Below, piece after piece: positions 50,656-59,202 of a stretch of DNA of 64,000 bases. Numbering within the stretch: position 1 is the first letter of the stretch; every line of letters starts with the position of its first letter. Where the stretch lies: assembly GCA_025351405.1 (NCBI GenBank), contig JANXVZ010000023.1, positions 1 through 64,000 of the forward strand. Reading direction: 5' to 3'. This stretch comes from Sphingomonadales bacterium. Its GTDB lineage: Bacteria; Pseudomonadota; Alphaproteobacteria; Sphingomonadales; Sphingomonadaceae. The notes beneath the pieces were generated by a model. It did no database searches, was not told the DNA's origin, and saw only the letters and a program-made list of their open reading frames with translations. The position numbers were made by a program, and so were the translations under genes.

Positions 50656-51626
50656 TGGCCCGCCGCGACACCGACGACGATGCACCCTGGCTGGCCGAGG
50701 CGGAGCTGTCGCCGCGTCGCGGTCAGGGCCGCGAAACGACGCGCGTTTCGCGGCGCTCGCTGTTCTGGACGCTGTTCATCGGGCTGGTGTTGGTCGCGGT
50801 GGCGGGCGTGGGCGTCATGGTGCTGGTCGCCCGCAAGGATGGCGGCTCCACCCAGGGCTATATGAACGCTGAAAACGCACCGCTGATCAGCGCCGAGACC
50901 GGGCCGTACAAGGTGTTGCCGAGCGACCCGAAGGGGCTTGAAGTCGCCGGCCAGGACCAGACGCTTTATGCCACCGGCGAAGGCGCCGACCAGGGCAGCG
51001 TCATCGACGAGAGCGCCGTCCCCGAAACGCCGATGGCGCGGCCAGGCAGTGGCGCGACATCGGCTCTGGCGACGCCGGTTGCGCCGCCTGCATCACCCCC
51101 GGGTGCCCCGCGCGACCTGCTGCCCGAAGCGCGCAAGACGATGCCATCCGCGCCTGAGGCGGCGCCGCCGGTGGTGCCACGCGACGCCGCTGTCGCTGCC
51201 AGGCCGATGGTGAAGCCCGCCAAGATCGACGCGGCCAAGGCAGAGACCCCGAAGCCGGACGCGCTCAAGCCCGACGCCGCAAAGCTCGGCAAGCCCGACG
51301 CCGCAAAGCTCGGCAAGCCCGAAGCGACAAAGGTGACCAAAGCCGCCAAGGCAGACGTGTTGCCGCCCGCCGTGCCGGAAACCAAGCCGGTCAAGCCCGA
51401 CGGCACCGCCCACACGGTCCAGCTCGGCGCATTCTCATCGCCCGAAAAGGCCGAAGCCGCGTGGAACGCCCTGGCAAATCGCGGCATGATGGGTTTCAAC
51501 CACCGCCTCATCAAGATCGAGAAAGGCGACACCACACTCTATCGCCTGCGCGCCAGCGGCGGCGATGCGGCGGCGCTGTGCGCCAAGCTCAAAAGCGCCG
51601 GCGACGCCTGTTCGGTGGTGGAGTAA
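50655..51626 (+). CDS. SPOR-domain protein (peptidoglycan-binding)
   Basis: 323-aa single-pass inner-membrane protein: cytoplasmic N-terminus, one transmembrane helix (about residues 36-57), a long Pro/Ala/Lys-rich periplasmic linker with tandem KPDAAKLG repeats, and a C-terminal SPOR domain (HTVQLGAFSSPEKAEAAWNAL...YRLRASG). SPOR domains bind denuded glycan at the septum, so a division role is likely. ATG at 50655 is coupled to argS as TGATG. Confidence 0.9.
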   Translation: MARRDTDDDAPWLAEAELSPRRGQGRETTRVSRRSLFWTLFIGLVLVAVAGVGVMVLVARKDGGSTQGYMNAENAPLISAETGPYKVLPSDPKGLEVAGQDQTLYATGEGADQGSVIDESAVPETPMARPGSGATSALATPVAPPASPPGAPRDLLPEARKTMPSAPEAAPPVVPRDAAVAARPMVKPAKIDAAKAETPKPDALKPDAAKLGKPDAAKLGKPEATKVTKAAKADVLPPAVPETKPVKPDGTAHTVQLGAFSSPEKAEAAWNALANRGMMGFNHRLIKIEKGDTTLYRLRASGGDAAALCAKLKSAGDACSVVE

Positions 51627-51630
51627 CCCG

Positions 51631-52671
51631 ATGCAACCGACCTTCCTCGGCCTCCACGGCCTTACCATCGGCGATGACGAGCGGGCGCTGTTCCGGGCGC
51701 ACGACCCCGCCGGCTACATCCTGTTCAAACGCAATATCGACAGCCCGGACCAGGTCCGCGCGCTCACCGCGGCGTTGACCGACATGGCGGGCCGGGCGCT
51801 GCCCATCCTCATCGACCAGGAAGGCGGCCGCGTGGCGCGGTTGCGACCCCCGCACTGGCCGGAATTTCCCGCCGGCGACCGCTTTGCCCGGCTTTATCGC
51901 GTGGCGCCGGTCACCGCCATCGAGGCGCTGCGCCTCAACGCCCTGGCGCTGGCGACGCTGCTGCGCGACCTTGGCATCAGCGTCGATTGCCTGCCGCTGC
52001 TCGATGTCCGCGACCCGGGCGGCCATGACATCATCGGCGATCGCGCCCTCGGCACCGAGCCGATGCAGGTGGCGGCACTCGGCCGTGCCACCCTCGATGG
52101 CCTGCGCGCCGGGGGCGTCTGCGGCGTCGTCAAGCACATTCCCGGCCATGGCCGCGCCGGTGCCGACAGCCACCTCGAACTGCCCGTCGTCACCGCCTCC
52201 CGCGCCGAACTCGAGCGCGATTTCGAACCCTTTCGCACCCTCAACGCCGCGCCGATGGCGATGACCGCGCACGTCACCTACACCGCGATCGACCCCGACC
52301 GTTGCGCCACCCTGTCCCCCATGGTCATCGACCTCATCCGCACCGACATCGGTTTCAAGGGGCTGCTGATGTCCGACGATCTCGGGATGCATGCGCTCGG
52401 CACGCCCGCCGCGGGCGGCCACCCGGCGGGCAGCAACGCCCTGCAGGACTTCGGCGCCCGGGCACTCGCCAGCCTCGATGCCGGCTGCGATATCGCGCTG
52501 CACTGCTCGGGCGATTTCGCCGAAATGCGCGCCATATGCGAAACGGTGCCACGGATTACCGCCGCCGCCGCCGCGCGCCTCGACGCCGCGATGGCCTGGG
52601 CCGGGCCGGGCGACGATACGCCGATGGCGCAATGGGCGGATGCGCGCGACCAGCTTCTGGCGCTGGGGTAA
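51631..52671 (+). CDS. nagZ: Beta-N-acetylhexosaminidase (peptidoglycan recycling)
   Basis: GH3 glycosidase removing GlcNAc from anhydromuropeptides, 346 aa, without a signal peptide and so cytoplasmic as NagZ is. Substrate motif LIDQEGGRVARLRPP, catalytic His/Asp loop KHIPGHGRAGADSH, nucleophile Asp in LLMSDDLGMHAL. ATG at 51631, 4 bp after the SPOR stop. Confidence 0.96.
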   Translation: MQPTFLGLHGLTIGDDERALFRAHDPAGYILFKRNIDSPDQVRALTAALTDMAGRALPILIDQEGGRVARLRPPHWPEFPAGDRFARLYRVAPVTAIEALRLNALALATLLRDLGISVDCLPLLDVRDPGGHDIIGDRALGTEPMQVAALGRATLDGLRAGGVCGVVKHIPGHGRAGADSHLELPVVTASRAELERDFEPFRTLNAAPMAMTAHVTYTAIDPDRCATLSPMVIDLIRTDIGFKGLLMSDDLGMHALGTPAAGGHPAGSNALQDFGARALASLDAGCDIALHCSGDFAEMRAICETVPRITAAAAARLDAAMAWAGPGDDTPMAQWADARDQLLALG

Positions 52672-52708
52672 TGGGGGCGGCGTCAGGGCCTCCGGAGGTC
52701 CCCCGACC

Positions 52709-53482
52709 ATGACCGCGGACGATTTCGACACCCCGCCCAATACACCGCGGAGCCGCGATGCCGCCACGCTGGTGCTCCAGCTCGGCAGTTGGGAGGGGCC
52801 GCTCGACCTGCTGCTGACGCTGGCGCGCGCGCAAAAGGTCGATCTGGCACAGATTTCGATCCTCGCGCTGGTTGAGCAATATCTGTCGTTCATCCGCGAT
52901 GCCAAGGCGTTGAGCCTCGAGCTTGCCGCCGATTATCTCGTCATGGCGGCATGGTTGGCATATCTGAAATCGGCGTTGCTGTTGCCGCGCGATCCCGATG
53001 CAGAGCCCGATGCGCAGGACCTGGCGTTGCGCCTGCAGTTCCAGTTGCAACGCCTCGATGCGATGCGCGACGCCGGCCAGAAACTGCTGGCACGGCCCCA
53101 GCAGGATTGGGACACCTTTCGCCGCGCTGCCCCCGAAGGGCTGCACACCGAAACGAGGGCGCTGTACGATACGACGCTGTTCGAGCTGCTGTCGGCCTAT
53201 GGCGGGATCCAGGCGCGGTCGGGGCATGGCGTCCATGTGGTGCGGCGGCGGCCGGTGATGGCGCTCGACGAGGCGATCGAACGGCTGGAGGCGCTGCTCG
53301 GTACCAGCATCGACTGGACCGAGCTTTCGCGTTTCCTGCCGCGTGACCTTGTCGATGACAGCTATGCCCGGTCGGTGCTGGCGTCGACCTTCGTGGCGGC
53401 GCTCGAGCTGACGCGACTGGGCAAGGCCAGCCTGTCACAGGGAGAGGCGTTCACCCCGATATTGGTAAGGTACCGGCCATGA
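52709..53482 (+). CDS. scpA: Segregation and condensation protein A
   Basis: Kleisin subunit of the SMC condensin, 257 aa. N-terminal SMC-head-binding helix (GSWEGPLDLLLTLARAQKVDL) and C-terminal winged helix (VASTFVAALELTRLGKASL). Start ATG at 52709 with GGAGGTC upstream; the open frame earlier overlaps nagZ. Overlaps scpB by 4 bp. Confidence 0.96.
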   Translation: MTADDFDTPPNTPRSRDAATLVLQLGSWEGPLDLLLTLARAQKVDLAQISILALVEQYLSFIRDAKALSLELAADYLVMAAWLAYLKSALLLPRDPDAEPDAQDLALRLQFQLQRLDAMRDAGQKLLARPQQDWDTFRRAAPEGLHTETRALYDTTLFELLSAYGGIQARSGHGVHVVRRRPVMALDEAIERLEALLGTSIDWTELSRFLPRDLVDDSYARSVLASTFVAALELTRLGKASLSQGEAFTPILVRYRP

Positions 53483-54078
53483 GCGCATTGGACCCCAGCG
53501 AGACTGCTGCCCGCGATATCGAGGCGGTTCGCATTTTGGAGGCGATTCTGTTCGCCGCCGATGCGCCGCTGGCGATCACCGATATCGCCCGCCATGTCGG
53601 CGAACGCGGCGACCTGTTGGCGTTGCTGCGCGACCTTGCTGAAAGCTATGCGCCGCGCGGCATCAACCTCGTCGAGCGCGGCGGCGGCTGGCAATTCCAG
53701 ACGGCGGCGGACCTTGCCCATCACCTGCGGCCATCGCGCGAGGCGGTGCGCAAGCTGTCGCGGGCAGCGGTCGAAACGCTGTCGGTCATCGCCTATCACG
53801 AGCCGGTGACGCGCCCTGAAATCGAGGAGATTCGCGGCGTCAGTTCGTCACCCGGCACCCTCGACGTGCTGATGGAAGCCGGCTGGGTGCGCCCGGCGGG
53901 CCGCCGCGAAACCCCGGGGCGACCGCTGCAATATGCGACGACGCCGGGGTTTTTGGCGCATTTCAACCTGGTGTCGCGGCGCGACCTGCCCGGCCTGGCG
54001 GATTTGAAGGCGGCCGGCCTGCTCGATCGCGAGCCGCCGCGCGAACTGCCGCTGCCGCTGGGCGAAAGCCGCGACTAG
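53479..54078 (+). CDS. scpB: Segregation and condensation protein B
   Basis: 199-aa winged-helix partner of ScpA. Contains [50 protein letters not shown]-type core and [16 protein letters not shown]. In many sphingomonads tatABC and serS follow scpB; here they do not, so synteny breaks at 54078. Confidence 0.96.
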   Translation: [199 protein letters not shown]

Positions 54079-54141
54079 CCCGGACAGTCGCGGCGCTGCT
54101 ACGATGACAGACCGGCAATGGACGAAAGGGATAGCGAGCCC

Positions 54142-54750
54142 ATGACGAGCAGCCTCGGCACGGTGGAACGCACGTCGGATCGGGAACTGGCCGTCACGCG
54201 AAGCTTCGACGCCCCGCCCCGCCTCGTGTTCGAGGCATGGACCCGGCCCGAGCTGTTCATGCAATGGTGGGCGCCAAAATCGATGGGCGTGCCGCTGTTG
54301 TCGTGCGAAATGGATGCCCGGGTCGGCGGCGGCTACCGGCTCGAATTCGGGCACGATGCCGCCAACGCCATGGCCTTCTTCGGCAAATATCTCGAAGCGA
54401 CACCGCCCTCGCGCCTCGTCTGGACCAACGAGGAAGACGCTGATGCACCGGTAACGACGGTGACCTTCGCGGACGACGGCGGCCGGACGCGGCTGGTGCT
54501 GCACGAACTTTATCCGACGAAGGCGGCCTTGGACGAAGCCTTCCCCGGAATGGCGGGCGCGATGCCCGAGCAATTCGGGCAACTGGATGCGCTGCTTGCT
54601 GGGCTGGGCGCGAGCGCCGGGGGGCGTGAGATTTGGCTTTGGCTATCGCGGGAAATTGATCTGCTGAGCGACAAAGTCCGAATATGGTGGCGAGCGGACG
54701 GGCGGCTATGCTTTCCCTTCGCTGCTATTCGCGATAGCAATAAAAGATGA
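54142..54750 (+). CDS. SRPBCC/AHSA1-domain protein with aberrant C-terminus
   Basis: 202-aa frame from the ATG at 54142 (AAAGGG upstream; an ATG at 54118 is also possible). Residues 1-160 are a normal AHSA1-type START-like ligand-binding domain (VTRSFDAPPRLVFEAWTRPE, FMQWWAPKSM, late GMAGAMPEQFGQLDALLAGLG). The last ~40 residues are atypical, basic and aromatic, and come from lower-GC DNA. A single-base change in the six-G run at 54619-54624 would expose a TGA at 54627-54629, exactly where the domain should end. I infer a lost stop by slippage or a sequencing error. Confidence 0.75.
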   Translation: MTSSLGTVERTSDRELAVTRSFDAPPRLVFEAWTRPELFMQWWAPKSMGVPLLSCEMDARVGGGYRLEFGHDAANAMAFFGKYLEATPPSRLVWTNEEDADAPVTTVTFADDGGRTRLVLHELYPTKAALDEAFPGMAGAMPEQFGQLDALLAGLGASAGGREIWLWLSREIDLLSDKVRIWWRADGRLCFPFAAIRDSNKR

Positions 54751-55130
54751 AGCTTGTCGCCCTTGTTCTCGTTTTCTCGATGCTCGGAGACTTACCGGCG
54801 CTGTCGCAGCCCGTCGATTAACGGACTCTCTCGTTCGGATGCAATGATCTTGTGGTCGTCGGGAGGGTGCAGAATGGCGGCTGGCACCATGTTGACGACC
54901 CCGATGACATCCTTGGTCACGGTTGGGTTGATGCTAGGCTAAGCGTAAGGCAGGTCGTGAGGGGCAGCATAAATGGCCGCACGGTGCCTGTGCGCTATTT
55001 GGCCCACACCTACATGCGCGACGATCGGGACTTCATGCTCGTCCTCTCTCGACAGCCCGACGGCTCACTGGTCATCGACACCGGCCAGCTCATGTCGGCG
55101 CACCCGAAGCTCGCTGCGGAGTGTAGTTAA
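54747..55130 (+). pseudogene. Small secreted protein interrupted by an in-frame stop
   Basis: One frame runs from ATG 54747 to TAA 55128-55130 with a TAA at codon 25 (54819-54821). Before it is a clear signal peptide (MKLVALVLVFSMLG...ALSQPVD). After it the frame continues with a coherent ~100-residue domain: RTLSFGCNDLVVVGRVQNG, LGHGWVDARLSVRQVVRG, VPVRYLAHTYMRDDRDFMLVL and two-Cys spacing. Family unknown. The DNA is less GC-rich than its neighbours. Restart at GTG 54852 would give a protein without signal peptide, so the gene is probably broken. Confidence 0.8.
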
Positions 55131-55179
55131 GGTCCGCTTTTGGGGCGGAACCAGACGTTTGAGCAATAACAAAAATAAG

Positions 55180-55196
55180 CACGGGCAAAGCCCGTG
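55180..55196 (-). terminator. Terminator of the DUF1013 gene
   Basis: CACGGGC and GCCCGTG pair perfectly (7 bp, 3-nt loop), followed on the minus strand by CTTATTTTTGTTATT. It lies about 100 bp beyond the stop at 55297. A second stem (55215-55221 with 55227-55233) lies between. Confidence 0.7.
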
Positions 55197-55296
55197 TTGG
55201 CGTCGGACGGGTTCGGCGGGGGGAGGCCCCGCCGCCCTGCCGGCCGGTCTTGCGCCTGGCGGCGCGCAGCGATGCTGCGCACTCGCGGCGCAGCGA

Positions 55297-55986
55297 CTAG
55301 CGCCTGAACAGCGCCTCGCCGCGTTCCAGCGCCGTGTTGGCGACCACTGGTTCGCCATGCTCGGCGATGTGAGCCGCCGTCTCGCGTTCGGCCTGCAGTT
55401 GCTCGATCAGCGCGGCGCGGTCCTCGCTCAGCTTGCCGAGGTCGGGCGAGATGTCGATGCCGGCCTTCTTGGCCGCTGCCGATACCAGTGCATCCATCTC
55501 GCGCTGGCTGGTCAGGCCCAGCGTCACCGGGTCGCGCGGTTGCAGGTTGGCAAGGTTCCAGTGGCTCTTGTCGCGGATGGCGGCAATGGTGGTCTTGGTG
55601 GTGCCGATCAGCTTGGAAATCTGGTTGTCGGTGATTTCGGGGTGGTTCTTGATGATCCACAGGATGCCGTCGGGCTTGTCCTGGCGCTTTGATACCGGCG
55701 TGTAGCGCGGCCCGGTGGTGCGGCGCGACTGTTCCGGCTGGCGCGCCAGCTTCAACACATGATCGGGGTTGGCCTGCGCCCGCTCCAGTTCATCGGGGGA
55801 CAGTTCGCCGTTGCGGATGGGGTCGCGCCCGGTCAGCTTGGTTGCGGCCGTGTCGTCGGCAATGGCCTGGATTTCGAGGATGTGCAGGCCGCAGAAGGTG
55901 GCAATCTGCTCGAACGTCAGGCTGCTGTTATCGACGAGCCACGCCGCGGTTGCGTGCGGCATCAGGGGGTGGAGCGGAGCGGCCAT
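55297..55986 (-). CDS. DUF1013 / TrcR-like cell-cycle regulator
   Basis: 229-aa protein of the alphaproteobacterial DUF1013 family, annotated elsewhere as cell-cycle transcriptional regulator TrcR. Conserved blocks: MPHATAAWLVDNSSLTFEQIA, FCGLHILEIQAIAD, a HTH-like KNHPEITDNQISKLIGTTKTTI and IRDKSHWN. The role in cell-cycle transcription comes from family annotation, not from this sequence. ATG at 55986; the open frame continues upstream without support. Confidence 0.9.
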   Translation of the reverse strand: MAAPLHPLMPHATAAWLVDNSSLTFEQIATFCGLHILEIQAIADDTAATKLTGRDPIRNGELSPDELERAQANPDHVLKLARQPEQSRRTTGPRYTPVSKRQDKPDGILWIIKNHPEITDNQISKLIGTTKTTIAAIRDKSHWNLANLQPRDPVTLGLTSQREMDALVSAAAKKAGIDISPDLGKLSEDRAALIEQLQAERETAAHIAEHGEPVVANTALERGEALFRR

Positions 55987-56182
55987 GGCAGCAAACCTTG
56001 TGTTACAGATATGGAAACAGCCGCCCCTCGGGGACGGCTGAGCATGCCCTGATGTAATGCGGGACGCCCGCGCAAGCAAGCGCAATGGCGCCGGGGTTCC
56101 GAGGCGACCCCGTCGGCGCGGCGCGATGCCCCGGCGGCGGACCCCCCCTCGCAATATTGCCGCCCGCTGTTATCGTTACGCC

Positions 56183-56587
56183 ATGGCCAGCATCCCCGAT
56201 CCCGCACGCGACGACGCCGCCCCGCATGAAAAGCTCGCCCTGACCGGGTTTCGGCTGGTCGAACACGGCCTGCTTATCATCATCGCCGCGATGACGCTGT
56301 TCGCCACCGGCACCGAGGTGTGGCGCGTCGTCCAGGCGCAGGCCATCGACCTTGCCGACATCCTGCTGATGTTCCTGTACACCGAGGTCATCGGCATGAT
56401 CGCGGTATTCTACACCGGCCGCGATTCGCCCTTTGTCTATCCCATCTTCATCGCCATCACCGCATTGGCGCGGTTGATCGTGTTGCAGGGCAAGAACATG
56501 GCGCCCGAAAATATCGTCTTCGAAGCCAGCGCCATCCTGCTGCTGGCGATTGCAGCGGTGGTCATCGGGCGGACACGCAAGGGGTGA
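56183..56587 (+). CDS. psiE: PsiE-family (phosphate-starvation-inducible) membrane protein
   Basis: 134-aa inner-membrane protein with four hydrophobic segments (about 23-45, 53-73, 84-102, 108-128). The PsiE-like VEHGLLIIIAAMTLFATG and ILLMFLYTEVIGMI are present. In E. coli psiE is induced by phosphate starvation; its biochemical role is unknown. The ATG at 56183 avoids an unlikely basic extension. Overlaps kynU by GTGA. Confidence 0.82.
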   Translation: MASIPDPARDDAAPHEKLALTGFRLVEHGLLIIIAAMTLFATGTEVWRVVQAQAIDLADILLMFLYTEVIGMIAVFYTGRDSPFVYPIFIAITALARLIVLQGKNMAPENIVFEASAILLLAIAAVVIGRTRKG

Positions 56588-57825
56588 AAGCTCCCGACCG
56601 TGCCGACCGCGCCGCCCGTGCCGATCTCGCCGCCCGGGACGCCGCCGACCCGCTGGCGTTTGCGCGCGATCGCTTCACCCTGCCCAAGGGGGTCATCTAC
56701 CTCGATGGCAATTCGCTGGGGCCGCTGCCGGCCGCAACGCCGTCCCGGCTGGTCAAGGCGGTGGCGGGCGACTGGGGCCAGGGCCTTATCCGAAGCTGGA
56801 ACGATGCCGGCTGGATCGACCTGCCGATGGCGGTGGGCGGGCGGATCGCGCCGCTGGTCGGGGCCGCGACCGATAGCGTCGTCGCCTGCGATTCGGTCAG
56901 CGTCAATATCTTCAAGCTCGCCGGCGCCGCGCTGGCGATGCGGCCCGGACGCCGCGTCATCGTCTGCGAAGCGGATGATTTCCCCACCGATCGCCATGTC
57001 CTCGAAGGGCTGGCCGAAGTCAGCGGCGCCGAGGTGCGCGCCGTGCCCTACGGGCAGGTGGCGACAGCACTGGGCAAGGATGTGGCGCTGGTCTCACTGG
57101 CGCACGCGCATTTCGCCACCGGCGCGGTGCACGACATGGCGGCGCTGTCGGCAGCCGCCACCGCAGCCGGCGCGCTCAGCCTGTGGGATTTAAGCCATTC
57201 CGCCGGGTCGATCGCGGTTGCGCTCGATGCCGATGGCGCCGATTTTGCCGTTGGCTGCGGCTATAAATATCTCAATGGGGGCCCTGGTGCGCCGGCCTTT
57301 GCCTATGTCGCGGCGCGCCACCACGACGTTTTCGTGCCGCCGCTGCGGGGCTGGATGGGCCATGCCGATACCTTCGGCTTCAGCGACAAATGGCTGCCGG
57401 CGCCGGGCATCCGCCGGCTGCTGGCGGGAACCCCGGGGATATTGGGGCTGGCGGCGCTCGATGGCGGGGTGGCGACGTTCGAGGGCGTGGCGATGGCGAC
57501 GGCAGAGGCAAAATCACAGGCCTTGCTGGCGGCATTCGTGGCGCGGGTCGCGATTCGGTGCCCCGCGCTGGCGATCGACCACCCCAGGCGGCGCCACGGC
57601 AGCCAGGTCACCCTGCGGCATCCGCAGGGGCGCCGGGTGATGGCGGCATTGATCGCCCGCGGCGTCATCGGCGATTTCCGCCCGCCCGACCGCATGCGCT
57701 TCGGCTTTCCGGCGCTCTATACGCGCTATGTCGATGCCTTTGATGCCGTCGAGGTGCTGGCCGATGTGCTGGACAGCGGCGAATGGCAGGATGCACGCTT
57801 CGACGCGCTGGGGATGGTGACCTGA
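56584..57825 (+). CDS. kynU: Kynureninase
   Basis: PLP enzyme cleaving kynurenine to anthranilate and alanine, 413 aa. N-terminal YLDGNSLGPLPAAT, central LWDLSHSAGSIAV, the PLP-Lys region GCGYKYLNGGPGAPAF and C-terminal RFGFPALYTRYVDA are all diagnostic. It begins at a GTG overlapping the psiE stop. Other kynurenine-pathway genes (kynA, kynB) are not in the window. Confidence 0.95.
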   Translation: MKAPDRADRAARADLAARDAADPLAFARDRFTLPKGVIYLDGNSLGPLPAATPSRLVKAVAGDWGQGLIRSWNDAGWIDLPMAVGGRIAPLVGAATDSVVACDSVSVNIFKLAGAALAMRPGRRVIVCEADDFPTDRHVLEGLAEVSGAEVRAVPYGQVATALGKDVALVSLAHAHFATGAVHDMAALSAAATAAGALSLWDLSHSAGSIAVALDADGADFAVGCGYKYLNGGPGAPAFAYVAARHHDVFVPPLRGWMGHADTFGFSDKWLPAPGIRRLLAGTPGILGLAALDGGVATFEGVAMATAEAKSQALLAAFVARVAIRCPALAIDHPRRRHGSQVTLRHPQGRRVMAALIARGVIGDFRPPDRMRFGFPALYTRYVDAFDAVEVLADVLDSGEWQDARFDALGMVT

Positions 57826-57843
57826 TCCGGGCGTCAGGAAGGC

Positions 57844-58854
57844 CTAGCCGACCTTCAGCACGATCTTGCCGACATGGTCCCCCGCCTCCATGCGCCGATG
57901 GGCCTCCGCCGCCTGCGCCAGCGGGAACACCCGGTCGGTCACCGGCTGCAGGCGGCCGCTTTCGAATTCCGGCCAGACCGCGCCTTCGAGCACTTCGGCA
58001 ATGGCCGCCTTGAAGGCAATGCTGCGGGGTCGCAGCATCGACCCGGTCAGCGTCAGCCGCTTGCGCATCACCGCCATCAGGTCGAGATCGCCCTTGGGAC
58101 CGCGCTGGAAGGCGATGCTGACGTGGCGGCCATCATCGGCGAGGCAGGCGATATTGCGCGCCAGATAATCGCCGCCGACCATGTCGAGCACGAGATCGAC
58201 GCCGCGTCCGCCGGTGATGCGCGCCACCTCGGCGACGAAATCCTGCGCCTTGTAATCGATGGCATGCGCCGCGCCCAAGGCCAGTGCCGCCGTGCATTTT
58301 TGCGGCGATCCGGCGGTGACGATGACGGTGGCGCCGAGCACCGCGCCAAGCTGGATCGCCGTGACTCCGATGCCGCTGGTGCCGCCATGGACGAGAAAGG
58401 TTTCGCCCGACCGGGCATGGCCGCGGGTGACCATGTTCGACCAGACGGTGAACCAGGTTTCGGGAAGGCCGGCCGCATCGGTCATCGCCATGGCACCGCC
58501 GATACCGGCGGGCACCGGCAGGCACTGCCCGGCCGGCGCGACGCAATATTCGGCATAGCCGCCGCCCGCCACCAGCGCGCAGACGGCATCGCCGATGCGC
58601 CAGCGTTCGGCACCCTCTCCGACCGCGACGATAGTGCCGGCGATCTCCAACCCCGGAATGGTCGGCGCCCCCGGCGGCATCGGGTACAGTCCCATGCGTT
58701 GCAGCACGTCGGGGCGGTTGACCCCGGCGGCGGCGACCTTGACCAGCACCTCGCCGGGGCCGGCGACGGGCACCGGGCGGGTGACGGGCACCAGCACTTC
58801 GGGGCCACCCGGCGTGGCGGGATCGATCGCTATCATGGTGTCGGGAATCGTCAT
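57844..58854 (-). CDS. NAD(P)H quinone oxidoreductase (zeta-crystallin-like MDR)
   Basis: 336-aa medium-chain reductase without zinc-binding cysteines. The GroES-like domain has LVKVAAAGVNRPDVLQRMG; the Rossmann domain has FLVHGGTSGIGVTAIQLGA. It fits the PIG3/QorA group, which reduces quinones or enones with NADPH. ATG at 58854; the longer open frame overlaps the DUF1192 gene. Confidence 0.93.
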   Translation of the reverse strand: MTIPDTMIAIDPATPGGPEVLVPVTRPVPVAGPGEVLVKVAAAGVNRPDVLQRMGLYPMPPGAPTIPGLEIAGTIVAVGEGAERWRIGDAVCALVAGGGYAEYCVAPAGQCLPVPAGIGGAMAMTDAAGLPETWFTVWSNMVTRGHARSGETFLVHGGTSGIGVTAIQLGAVLGATVIVTAGSPQKCTAALALGAAHAIDYKAQDFVAEVARITGGRGVDLVLDMVGGDYLARNIACLADDGRHVSIAFQRGPKGDLDLMAVMRKRLTLTGSMLRPRSIAFKAAIAEVLEGAVWPEFESGRLQPVTDRVFPLAQAAEAHRRMEAGDHVGKIVLKVG

Positions 58855-58900
58855 GGCGACGATATTGACAGCGCCGCCGCCCGGGTCAAACTGTTCCATC

Positions 58901-59101
58901 ATGTTCGATGAAGCCGATGCCCCCAAGCGCAAGTCCGACCTGCTCGCCGAGCTTGGCCGCGAGGATCTCGATCGCCTGTCCATCGCCGAACTCGATGCGC
59001 GTATTGTCGCGCTGCAGGCGGAACTGACGCGATCGCAGGCCAAGCGGGAGGGCGCGGCGGCGTTCAAATCGGCTGCGGACGCCCTGTTCCGCAAGGGCTG
59101 A
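58901..59101 (+). CDS. DUF1192 family protein
   Basis: 66-aa small protein, probably a short coiled coil: DRLSIAELDARIVALQAEL followed by TRSQAKREGAAAF. A typical alphaproteobacterial family of unknown function. It diverges from the quinone oxidoreductase with 46 bp between starts. Confidence 0.88.
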   Translation: MFDEADAPKRKSDLLAELGREDLDRLSIAELDARIVALQAELTRSQAKREGAAAFKSAADALFRKG

Positions 59102-59202
59102 CACGTCTCCCTGCATCTAGGGAGGGGAGCCGATCAACAGGCCTTGAACCAGGTTGACGTTAGCGTAAGGTGACGCCCAACAAGCCACTGGGGAGTGCCA
59201 CC

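Noticed and set aside
48511-50685. 724-codon antisense ORF opposite argS
   Set aside because: Shadow of argS with no domain and biased composition.
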